Positions 56,286 through 63,535 of a DNA stretch of 64,000 nt are shown here, piece after piece. Source of the stretch: Hyphomicrobiales bacterium (GTDB lineage Bacteria; Pseudomonadota; Alphaproteobacteria; Rhizobiales; Rhizobiaceae); the NCBI GenBank assembly GCA_900466005.1, contig UEGQ01000007.1, positions 248,001-312,000 on the forward strand, given 5' to 3'. Numbering within the stretch: position 1 is the first letter of the stretch; every line of letters begins with the position of its first letter. The notes under the pieces were generated by a model. It made no database searches. It saw only the letters and a program-made list of their open reading frames with translations, and had not been told where the DNA came from. Both the position numbers and the translations under genes were made by a program.

Positions 56286-58208
56286 ATGGCCAAGGCCCAA
56301 TTCCGTCTCGAAAACGCCTGGTATCCGACGGCCGGACACGAAGGCGGCGGCTTCGTCTTCACCCTGGTCAATCTCTCCGCCGAGACGATCACGGATTTCA
56401 AGCTCGCCTATACCTCGCTCACCCGCGTCAACGACGCCCCGGCCTGCGGCAATGCCACCTTCCTGAAGCGCAACGCGAATTTCCATCAATACGCGCCGCC
56501 GGCAGGCCTCGCGCTGGCGCCGGGCGAATCCTGGCGTTTCACCGTCGAGGGCCTGCTGCGCCCGGCGCGCCACAGGACGGACGGGGCCAAATCGGCCTAC
56601 CTGACGCTTGCCGACGGGAGCCACCACGCCGTCGCGGTCGGAGACCTGATGCTGGAGGGGCGCCACAGCGAGCCGGCGCCCCGATTGCTGCCCGAGGGGG
56701 ACGCGCGGGAACCCTTCTCGATCCTGCCTTGGCCGGCGAAGGTGTCGCTGACCGCCGGCGAAACCGTCCCCGTCGCGCTCCATCTCGCAGCGGGCGCCAC
56801 GCTCGACGAATTGCGGGCGGTCGAGACCGTTCTTTCTCTCTTTCGACGGCTCTATTCGGTCGCCCATGTGCCCTTTGTGCTGGCGCCGGTTCATGAGGGC
56901 CGGGTCCTACGCTTTGCCAGGCAGGACGGCGTTGCGCCGTCGAGCTACGAGCTGGCCTTCGAGGCGGACGCCGTCACCTTGCGCTACGGTGATGCGGTGG
57001 GCCTGCAATACGGCCTGACGGTGCTCGCGCAGCTTCTCCACGGCGCGCGGACGAAGCCCGATACGTTTCGTTTCCCGGCGTCGGGGACGATCTCGGACGC
57101 ACCGCGCTATGGCTGGCGCGGCTGCCATCTCGACGTCTCGCGCCAGTTCTACCCCGTCGCCGATGTGAAGCGGCTGATCGACATCCTCGCCTGGTTCCGG
57201 ATGAACGTTTTCCACTGGCACCTGACGGACGACGAGGCCTGGCGACTGGAAATAAAGGCGTTTCCGCAACTGACGACCGTCGGCGTGCTGCGCGGCCCGG
57301 ACGAGCCGCTGCTGCCGCAGCTCGGAAACGGCGCCGAGCCGGTCGGCGGCTTCTATACCCAGGACGACGCGAAAGAGGTCGTCGCCCACGCCGCTGCGCT
57401 CGCAGTCGAAGTGGTGCCGGAGATCGACATTCCCGGCCACAGCACGGCGGCACTCGCCGCACTTCCCGATCTCGTCGACGGTCAGGAGGCGCCGGACAGT
57501 TATCGGTCCGTCCAAGGCTATCCCAACAATGCGCTCAACCCGGCGATCGAGGGGACCTACGAGTTCCTCGGCAAGGTCTTCGACGAGATGGTCGACATCT
57601 TTCCGTCGAAGCTCATCCATATCGGCGGCGACGAGGTGGCGGCGAACACGTGGATGGCCTCGCCGCTTGCCCGCAGCCTCATGGAACGGGAAGGGGTCGA
57701 AGGCACCTTCGGGCTTCAATCCTATTTCATGAAACGTATCCAGGGCATGCTTGCCGAACGCGACCGGAGGTTGGCCGGCTGGGACGAGGTCTCCCACGGT
57801 GGCGGCGTCGATCCGGCGGGGACGCTCCTGATGGCCTGGCAGAAGCCGGAGGTCGGCCTCGAACTCGCAAGACAGGGCTATGACGTGGTGATGACGCCGG
57901 GCCAGGCCTACTATCTCGACATGGTGCAGGCGAGCGAATGGCAGGAACCGGGCGCGAGCTGGGCGGGAACCGTGCCGCCGCACCACACCTATACATACGA
58001 GGCGGTCGGTGAATTCCCCGACGAGCTGAAACCGCGCATGCGCGGCGTGCAGGCCTGCATCTGGTCGGAGCACTTCCTCAATCGCGATTATTTCAACCAC
58101 CTCGTGTTCCCGCGCCTGCCGGCAGTCGCGGAGGCGGCATGGACCCCGACCGAAGGCAAGGATTGGCTGCGCTTTGCGGCGATCGTCCGCCTGAGCCCGC
58201 GCTACTGA
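56286..58208 (+). CDS. GH20 beta-N-acetylhexosaminidase, cytoplasmic
   Basis: A 640-residue glycoside hydrolase removing terminal beta-GlcNAc/GalNAc. The N-terminal third is a beta-sandwich plus the GH20b-like alpha/beta domain; the TIM barrel begins near YGWRGCHLDVSRQFYPV (residue 276) and has FHWHLTDDEAWRLEIKAFP, VPEIDIPGHSTAAL and the catalytic Asp-Glu in HIGGDEVAANTW (near 449-450). There is no signal peptide, so it should cleave imported chitobiose-like or GlcNAc-conjugated substrates inside the cell. It follows the SDR by 24 bases. Confidence 0.95.
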   Translation: MAKAQFRLENAWYPTAGHEGGGFVFTLVNLSAETITDFKLAYTSLTRVNDAPACGNATFLKRNANFHQYAPPAGLALAPGESWRFTVEGLLRPARHRTDGAKSAYLTLADGSHHAVAVGDLMLEGRHSEPAPRLLPEGDAREPFSILPWPAKVSLTAGETVPVALHLAAGATLDELRAVETVLSLFRRLYSVAHVPFVLAPVHEGRVLRFARQDGVAPSSYELAFEADAVTLRYGDAVGLQYGLTVLAQLLHGARTKPDTFRFPASGTISDAPRYGWRGCHLDVSRQFYPVADVKRLIDILAWFRMNVFHWHLTDDEAWRLEIKAFPQLTTVGVLRGPDEPLLPQLGNGAEPVGGFYTQDDAKEVVAHAAALAVEVVPEIDIPGHSTAALAALPDLVDGQEAPDSYRSVQGYPNNALNPAIEGTYEFLGKVFDEMVDIFPSKLIHIGGDEVAANTWMASPLARSLMEREGVEGTFGLQSYFMKRIQGMLAERDRRLAGWDEVSHGGGVDPAGTLLMAWQKPEVGLELARQGYDVVMTPGQAYYLDMVQASEWQEPGASWAGTVPPHHTYTYEAVGEFPDELKPRMRGVQACIWSEHFLNRDYFNHLVFPRLPAVAEAAWTPTEGKDWLRFAAIVRLSPRY

Positions 58209-58220
58209 GGAGAGTGACCG

Positions 58221-59663
58221 ATGACCTTGCGCATTGCTGTTGGCGGCATCCATACCGAATGCAGCACGTCCTCCCCGGTGCTCATGCAGCCAGAGGATTT
58301 TCGCGTGTTGCGCGGAGATGACCTGCTCGCGGCCGACTATTTCAGCTTTCTCGGCGGTGACGGGATCGAACCGCTGCCGCTGCTGCATGCACGCGCGGTG
58401 CCCGGCGGCCCCGTGGCGCGGGCGACCTACGAGGCGTTCAAGGCCGAATTCCTGGAGCGACTGACGGCCGCGCTTCCTCTCGACGGTCTCTATCTCGCCA
58501 TGCACGGCGCAATGAACGTACAGGGCATGGACGACGCCGAGGGCGACTGGATTGCCGCGGCGCGTGCCGTGGTCGGTCCCGAGGTCGCGGTTGCCACGAG
58601 CTACGATCTCCACGGCAACGTGACCCAGAAGATCATCGACCAGCTCGACATCTTCGCCGGCTACCGGACCGCGCCGCATATCGACGTGCGTGAGACGATG
58701 ATGCGTGCCTGGTCGATGCTGCTGCGGGCGCTCAAGACCGGCGCGCGGCCGGGAGTCGCTTGGGCGCCGGTTCCGGTGCTTCTGCCGGGCGAGCGCACCT
58801 CGACCGAGGACGAGCCGGCGAGCGGCCTCTATCGCAAGCTGCCGGAGCATGACGCCCGCCCCGGAATCTGGGACGCGAACCTGATGGTCGGCTATGTCTG
58901 GGCCGACGAGCCGCGGGCCACCGCCTGCGCCGTGGTGACGGCGACCGACCGGGCCGCCGCCGAGCGGACGGCAAGCGAAATTGCCCAGTCCTATTGGGAT
59001 GCGCGCGAGGACTTCCGCTTCGGTCCAATGACCGGACCGCTCGAAGACATGCTGGACATCGCCGAACGGGCCGAAACGCGTCCGGTCATTCTCGCCGACT
59101 CGGGCGACAATCCGACCGGCGGCGGGGTCGGCGACCGTGCCGACGTCCTGAAGGCGCTGATCGCACGGAATTTCGACGGAGCCGTCGTCGCCGGGATCAC
59201 CGACCGACCGGCGGTCGATGCCTGTTTCGTGGCAGGCGAGGGCGCCCGCCTCCGGCTCACGATCGGCGGTTCGCTCGACCCGAAGAGCCCTTCGGTCGAG
59301 GCAGAAGTGACGGTACAGCGGCTCGACGATCCGGGTTCGTTCGCCGACCGGCAGGCGGTGGTGGCGATTGGTGGCGTCACGCTGGTGCTCGCGGCGAAGC
59401 GCCGGCCCTATCACGCCATCGCGGACTTCGCGCGCCTCAAGCTCGATCCTGCGGATGTGCGGCTGCTGGTGGTGAAATCCGGCTATCTCTCGCCCGAGCT
59501 CGCGCCGATTGCCGATCCGAACCTGATGGCGCTGACCGACGGCGCGATCAACCAGGACATCGAAGCGCTGCCGAACCGTCGCCGCGTCCGGCCAACCTAT
59601 CCCTTCGACAGGAATTTCGCCTACCGGCCGGAGGTCCGCTTCTCCGCCCGCTGGCGCGATTGA
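58221..59663 (+). CDS. M81-family metallopeptidase (MlrC-like), paralogue 2
   Basis: A 480-residue cytoplasmic M81/MlrC protein. The N-terminal motif is VGGIHTECSTSSP instead of the commoner ETNTFSP type; other motifs are LYLAMHGAMNVQG, SYDLHGNVTQK near residue 130, and the MlrC domain with LADSGDNPTGGGVGDRADV near residue 290. It begins 12 bases after the hexosaminidase stop, so it is co-transcribed with it. An amidase acting on the aglycone or N-acyl group released by GH20 is a reasonable but unproven idea. Confidence 0.9.
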   Translation: MTLRIAVGGIHTECSTSSPVLMQPEDFRVLRGDDLLAADYFSFLGGDGIEPLPLLHARAVPGGPVARATYEAFKAEFLERLTAALPLDGLYLAMHGAMNVQGMDDAEGDWIAAARAVVGPEVAVATSYDLHGNVTQKIIDQLDIFAGYRTAPHIDVRETMMRAWSMLLRALKTGARPGVAWAPVPVLLPGERTSTEDEPASGLYRKLPEHDARPGIWDANLMVGYVWADEPRATACAVVTATDRAAAERTASEIAQSYWDAREDFRFGPMTGPLEDMLDIAERAETRPVILADSGDNPTGGGVGDRADVLKALIARNFDGAVVAGITDRPAVDACFVAGEGARLRLTIGGSLDPKSPSVEAEVTVQRLDDPGSFADRQAVVAIGGVTLVLAAKRRPYHAIADFARLKLDPADVRLLVVKSGYLSPELAPIADPNLMALTDGAINQDIEALPNRRRVRPTYPFDRNFAYRPEVRFSARWRD

Positions 59664-59742
59664 GGTCGCCTACACACCACACGCGGCGCGGACGACGATG
59701 CGTGCCGCGACCGTATCCGCGCAATCTTGCAAGCGTGCCACC

Positions 59743-60972
59743 ATGCTGACGAGCCTGTCGATCATCTTCCGTCATCCGCCGGTGCGCGCCAGCGCGCTTG
59801 CGATCTTCCTTTTCGGTTTTTCAGGCGCGGCGACATCGCCGTACATGTCGCTGATCGGCATCCGCGAACTCGGATTGTCGGATCACGCCTATTCCGTGCT
59901 GATCTTCGCCGCCGCCCTCGTCAATGTGAGCGCCAGCATCACCGCCGGCATTCTGGTCGACCGGCTTGGGCACTATCGACGTCCGATGATGACCACCTCG
60001 CTCTTCGGCGTCGCCGGCTTCGCCATGGTCTACGCCTTCCCCGCAGCACCCGTCTTCGTGCTTGCGATGCTCGTTTTCATCCCGATCTTCGGCGCGGTCA
60101 ATTCGCTGATCTTCGCCAACATCCGGGCCGTGTCGGCCGGCATGGCGGCGCGCGACCTGATCGCCGTCAACTCGGCCGTCCGCGCCGTGCTCTCGCTCTC
60201 CTGGGTCCTGGTGCCGGGCCTCGTCGGCGCGCTTCTCGCCGGCGCGCCGTCCATGCTGCCGTCCTTCCTCTTCGCGAGCCTGGCCTGTGGCGGCTGCTTC
60301 GTGATCTTCGCCTTCATGCTGCCGCGCGGGGCCGCAGGAGAGGGCAGGGCGCCGCCGCGGCACGCCTTCTTCGCCTCGCTCGGCGAGATCGCCTCCGGAA
60401 AGGTGCTACCGCGCGTCCTGGCGATCGCGCTGATATCGTCGATGCTGCACGTCAACGGCGTGGTTCTGCCGCTCGTCGTCACCGGCAAGGCGCGAGGCAG
60501 CACGGTCGATGTCGGCACGATCGTCGGCATCGTCGCCTTCCTGGAAATCGTCTTCATCCTCTTCTGGGGCTGGGTCGAACGGCGAACCTCCGCCCGCTTC
60601 GCCATTACGGTGAGTGCATGCGTCTATACCATCTATCTCGTCTTCCTCGGGCTCGCCGATGCCCCGCGGGACGTCTACGTGCTGACGCTCGTCGCCGGGC
60701 TCGGCGCCGCCGGCATCATCTCGGTCCCGATCACCTATCTCCAGGATCTCATCGCGGAACGGGCGGGGCTCGGCAGTTCGCTGATCGCCGTCAACATCTT
60801 CCTGAGCGGCGGCCTGAGCTCGCTTGCGTTTGCCCTCGGCACGGCGATCAGCGACTATGCCGGCACGGCGATTCTGGGAGCTTTCGTCGGGTTGTGCGGC
60901 ATCATGCTGCTGCGTCTCCTCGATCGCTCCGGCACTGCGGCATTGCAGGAGGCGGGCGATGAAGGAACGTGA
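59743..60972 (+). CDS. MFS transporter (sugar-efflux SetA-like)
   Basis: A 409-residue membrane protein with about 12 helices in two halves separated by a loop near residue 200 (PRGAAGEGRAPPRHAFF). The motif-A-like segment after helix 2 is AGILVDRLGHYRRPM. The general look (FGFSGAATSPYMSLIGI start) is that of the SetA/sugar-efflux group, but import cannot be excluded. I chose the ATG at 59743; one at 59698 would add 15 non-hydrophobic residues. It overlaps the cutC start by 14 bases. Confidence 0.88.
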   Translation: MLTSLSIIFRHPPVRASALAIFLFGFSGAATSPYMSLIGIRELGLSDHAYSVLIFAAALVNVSASITAGILVDRLGHYRRPMMTTSLFGVAGFAMVYAFPAAPVFVLAMLVFIPIFGAVNSLIFANIRAVSAGMAARDLIAVNSAVRAVLSLSWVLVPGLVGALLAGAPSMLPSFLFASLACGGCFVIFAFMLPRGAAGEGRAPPRHAFFASLGEIASGKVLPRVLAIALISSMLHVNGVVLPLVVTGKARGSTVDVGTIVGIVAFLEIVFILFWGWVERRTSARFAITVSACVYTIYLVFLGLADAPRDVYVLTLVAGLGAAGIISVPITYLQDLIAERAGLGSSLIAVNIFLSGGLSSLAFALGTAISDYAGTAILGAFVGLCGIMLLRLLDRSGTAALQEAGDEGT

Positions 60973-61717
60973 CGGCACGCGCGATCACCGAAAGCCGGTC
61001 CTGGAAGTCTGCGTCGACGATCCCGCCGGCCTGGCCGTGGCGATCGAGGGCGGCGCGGACCGGATCGAGCTGTGCTCGGCGCTCACCGTCGGGGGGCTCA
61101 CTCCGTCGCACGGCTTCATGGTCCATGCCGCCCGATCCCCGATCCCTGTCCACGCGCTGATCCGGCCGAGAACCGGCGATTTCGCGTTCACGACGGACGA
61201 TGTCCGCGTCATGGTCGATGATGTCCGCGCGGCACGTTCGGCGGGCCTTGCGGGCGTCGTGATCGGTGCTTTGCAGACGGACGGTCAGCTCGACGTCGCG
61301 GCACTGGAGGCCCTAATCGCCGCGGCCGAAGGCATGGACCTGACGCTCGACCGCGCTTTCGACCTTGCCGACGATCAGGAGGAATCGCTCGAAACGGCCG
61401 TTCGCCTCGGCTTTTCGCGCATCCTGACCTCCGGCGGGGAGAAGACTGCGATAGAAGGACTGCCGCGCCTCGAACGGCTCGCCAAGCAAGCCGCCGGCCG
61501 TATCTCGATCATGCCGGGAGCGGGCGTGCGGCCGGAAACCATAGAAGCTCTCCTCGCGCTGCCGGGCGTCTTCGAGATTCATGCCTCCTGCAGCGCGCCG
61601 ATCACCGCCGCCGATCCGCGGCTTTCGGCCTTCGGCTTCTCGCAACCGGGTGAAAGACGCACGACGGTCGAGGCTGTTCGGGCGATGAAGGAGAGGATGG
61701 TGGCGGCGCGGACGTAA
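60959..61717 (+). CDS. cutC: CutC-family TIM-barrel protein
   Basis: A 252-residue protein of the CutC family, long called a copper homeostasis protein though its true function is unsettled. It shows EVCVDDPAGLAVAIEGGADRIELC, LTVGGLTPSHG, ALIRPRTGDFAFT, DRAFDLADDQEESLE, ILTSGGEKTA and IMPGAGVRPET, all typical. The start at 60959 overlaps the MFS stop, so the genes are coupled. Placement at the end of an amino-sugar operon favours an enzymatic role in sugar metabolism over copper handling. Confidence 0.9.
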   Translation: MKERDGTRDHRKPVLEVCVDDPAGLAVAIEGGADRIELCSALTVGGLTPSHGFMVHAARSPIPVHALIRPRTGDFAFTTDDVRVMVDDVRAARSAGLAGVVIGALQTDGQLDVAALEALIAAAEGMDLTLDRAFDLADDQEESLETAVRLGFSRILTSGGEKTAIEGLPRLERLAKQAAGRISIMPGAGVRPETIEALLALPGVFEIHASCSAPITAADPRLSAFGFSQPGERRTTVEAVRAMKERMVAART

Positions 61718-61728
61718 GGGAGCACGAC

Positions 61729-61782
61729 ATTGTCCCCATGTCTTAGGTACACGATGTTACCTATGTCTTCGGTATGGACAAC
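61729..61782. repeat. Nested inverted and direct repeats next to the attachment site
   Basis: Outer arms TTGTCC (61730-61735) and GGACAA (61776-61781) enclose inner arms TAGGTA (61744-61749) and TACCTA (61758-61763). In addition C-x-ATGTCTT-x-GG occurs twice, 24 bases apart. This pattern resembles a transposase-binding IS end, but no transposase gene adjoins it, so it may be a solo end. Confidence 0.5.
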
Positions 61783-61790
61783 GGGGAGAA

Positions 61791-61836
61791 TGGTGAGCGC
61801 GCAGGGATTCGAACCCTGGACCTACTGATTAAAAGT
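61791..61836 (-). other. Prophage attachment site: 3' half of tRNA-Lys(UUU)
   Basis: On the minus strand this reads as the tRNA from the anticodon loop (CTTTTAA) through the variable loop, the T arm CAGGG-TTCGAAT-CCCTG, the acceptor strand CGCGCTC, discriminator A and CCA. The 5' half (acceptor, D arm, 5' anticodon stem) is absent: the next bases (61837 onward) do not pair with the anticodon stem. It is a remnant left when a prophage integrated into tRNA-Lys. The intact gene should lie at the far end of the prophage, beyond 64000. Confidence 0.88.
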
Positions 61837-61919
61837 TATGTCAATATCGTTTGAAATCATACTGTTACTAGAATGCTGTTGTGCGGCTTTTGCCGTTTTT
61901 GACGACTTGTCGCCTGTTT

Positions 61920-62258
61920 CTACCGCCCGGCGAACCACTGCCAGATCGCGTCGCGAGCGGAGTAAATCCAGCCGGCAGCAGTCAGCAATGCGGCACCGAT
62001 CAGCAGCAGCTTTTTGCCGAGCCAGCCAGCGCCGTTCGCCCGCGCCTTGAGGTTGATTACCTCGTTGAGCGTCGGTTGCGCGCCGGCGACGCTCTTCTCC
62101 ACCGCGCCGAGACGATGCGAGATCGCGACCAGCATCTTGCCCTGGTCGTTGACCTCTTTCCACATCAGCCGGCCGCGTTCGCTGCCTTCCGCCTGAATGG
62201 CGTCGAGCCGGGCATTCATGGCCTGCAGCTGGCCGAGGATCAGCGCGTTGGCGTCCAT
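61920..62258 (-). CDS. Phage DUF1515-like protein with C-terminal membrane helix
   Basis: A 112-residue protein resembling DUF1515 proteins of rhizobial prophages. The first 75 residues are helical and probably coiled (LGQLQAMNARLDAIQ, then LVAISHRLGAVEKSV); one membrane helix lies near 85-103 (LLLIGAALLTAAGWIYSA). It is the last gene of the prophage lysis block and might be holin-like or an accessory of lysis; no direct proof. It lies eight bases after the Rz1-like gene. Confidence 0.72.
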   Translation of the reverse strand: MDANALILGQLQAMNARLDAIQAEGSERGRLMWKEVNDQGKMLVAISHRLGAVEKSVAGAQPTLNEVINLKARANGAGWLGKKLLLIGAALLTAAGWIYSARDAIWQWFAGR

Positions 62259-62266
62259 GCCGTCTC

Positions 62267-62479
62267 CTACTTCCGGCAGAGCGCATCACGGGAGCACTGT
62301 CTGTTGTGGGCGGCGACCTGCCGCGCGAAGGCCTCGTCGTTGGCGATGATCAATCCGCGTGTCTGCGGCGAGGGCGTCAGGCGGGCATAGCCCGCGCCGT
62401 CATTCGCACCGGCCGTCACGGAACACCCCGCCAAGATCGCGGCAAAGATCAGCAGCAGACAGGCGATCGACCTTCTCAT
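62267..62479 (-). CDS. Rz1-like outer-membrane lipoprotein (o-spanin candidate)
   Basis: A 70-residue lipoprotein with signal peptide MRRSIACLLLIFAAILAGC; the lipobox LAGC has its Cys at residue 19, and Ser follows it, which favours outer-membrane sorting. The mature part is about 52 residues. Its first 80 bases lie within the upstream gene in another reading frame, the overlap typical of Rz/Rz1 spanin pairs. Proline content is low, so spanin function is likely from context but not certain. Confidence 0.6.
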   Translation of the reverse strand: MRRSIACLLLIFAAILAGCSVTAGANDGAGYARLTPSPQTRGLIIANDEAFARQVAAHNRQCSRDALCRK

Positions 62480-62651
62480 CGGTCACGTTCCTTTCCTTCA
62501 GTTGCCGGATCACGGCGGTTTTCGCATCGGCCTCGGCCAGCGCCCGGCCGTCACCGCGGCCCTTGAGATAGATGCCGACAATTGCGGTCGCGACCGCGAC
62601 GGCGAGCACGCCGGCGGCAATCAGTTTCCAATTGGTCGAAATCGGGATCAT
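62400..62651 (-). CDS. Rz-like inner-membrane protein (i-spanin candidate)
   Basis: An 83-residue protein with one N-terminal membrane helix (about 8-29, LIAAGVLAVAVATAIVGIYL) and a short periplasmic helical part (ALAEADAKTAVIRQLKERN) ending in cysteines. It starts in an ATGA overlap with the endolysin stop and overlaps the Rz1-like gene by 80 bases. The periplasmic part is shorter than in classical Rz. A role in disrupting the outer membrane at lysis is inferred from position. Confidence 0.6.
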   Translation of the reverse strand: MIPISTNWKLIAAGVLAVAVATAIVGIYLKGRGDGRALAEADAKTAVIRQLKERNVTDEKVDRLSAADLCRDLGGVFRDGRCE

Positions 62652-63472
62652 GGCGCCGTCCCCAGCGCGTCGGCGAGCGTGTCCGCCTTGCGCTTTGCCC
62701 ATGTGCGGTAGGCCATGCCGCCGACCGCGACAACGACACCGGCGACACTCAAGACGGCGACGACCTTTGCAACGAATTCGAGATTGGCGAACGGCGTCAG
62801 CTGGTCGATCGCCTGGGTGATGACGGTCCCGGCAGTGCCGCCGCCGACGGCGATATCGCCCGGCGCCTTGGGCGGCGCCTTCTTCGCATCCTCGACGCGC
62901 GCCTTCGCCTCGCCGCCCGGCACGTATGCAATCTCCGGCCCGACATCGCCCATCGCCCAGGCCTGCCCCACGGCGAGAACGCCCTCGAGGCGTCTGGTCC
63001 ATCCCTTGCCGAACGTCTTCCACGTCTTCAGCGCCTTCAGGAAGCGCATGCGCAGCTCGATGATCTTTGCAATCAGCGCGTCATGGTTCGGGTGCGCTCG
63101 CACGGCATTGAGGGTTTCGGTTCCGACGACGCCGTCGGCCGTAACACCGACGGCCCGCTGCAGCCACTTGACCGAGCGGGAGACGCCGGAATTCACCGCG
63201 CCGTCGAAAACGGCATAGGAGACGCCGGCAGGCAGACTGTCGCATTTCGCCAGCGCCCAGTAGCGCGCGCGGTAGATGCTGTCGCGCTCGCCGTCGGCGA
63301 GCAGCTTGACGGATTGCGGCTTGACGCCGAGCGAGCGGCGATAGTCGTCGTAGACGCGCTGGGTCACGCCCTGGTTGGTCGCCCCGCCGGGATCGCGCGG
63401 GTGGTTCACATATCCGCCCTCGTGCACGAGCACCTTGGCGAGGGAACGGTTGAATTCGCTGACACCGGCCAT
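62648..63472 (-). CDS. Phage endolysin, GH108 N-acetylmuramidase with C-terminal membrane helix
   Basis: A 274-residue peptidoglycan hydrolase. The GH108 catalytic Glu is in VLVHEGGYVNHPRDPGG near residue 18; GATNQGVTQRVYDDYR and YWALAKCDSLPAGV follow. A PG-binding_3 domain (about 95-175) includes SVKWLQRAVGVTADGVVG. The C-terminus adds a linker and one membrane helix (about 232-255, VVAVLSVAGVVVAVGGMAYRTW), unusual for GH108 enzymes and possibly an anchor. It cleaves host cell wall at lysis. Confidence 0.93.
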   Translation of the reverse strand: MAGVSEFNRSLAKVLVHEGGYVNHPRDPGGATNQGVTQRVYDDYRRSLGVKPQSVKLLADGERDSIYRARYWALAKCDSLPAGVSYAVFDGAVNSGVSRSVKWLQRAVGVTADGVVGTETLNAVRAHPNHDALIAKIIELRMRFLKALKTWKTFGKGWTRRLEGVLAVGQAWAMGDVGPEIAYVPGGEAKARVEDAKKAPPKAPGDIAVGGGTAGTVITQAIDQLTPFANLEFVAKVVAVLSVAGVVVAVGGMAYRTWAKRKADTLADALGTAP

Positions 63473-63535
63473 GAAAAAGCTCCAGCCTGTTTGACTGGAG
63501 CCGAGTGTAAGAGCGCGCGGGTGGCGTCAAATGCG

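Noticed and set aside
61791..61866. An intact tRNA-Lys gene
   Set aside because: The 5' half does not fold: no acceptor 5' strand, no D arm, and the anticodon stem is mismatched. Only the 3' half is tRNA.
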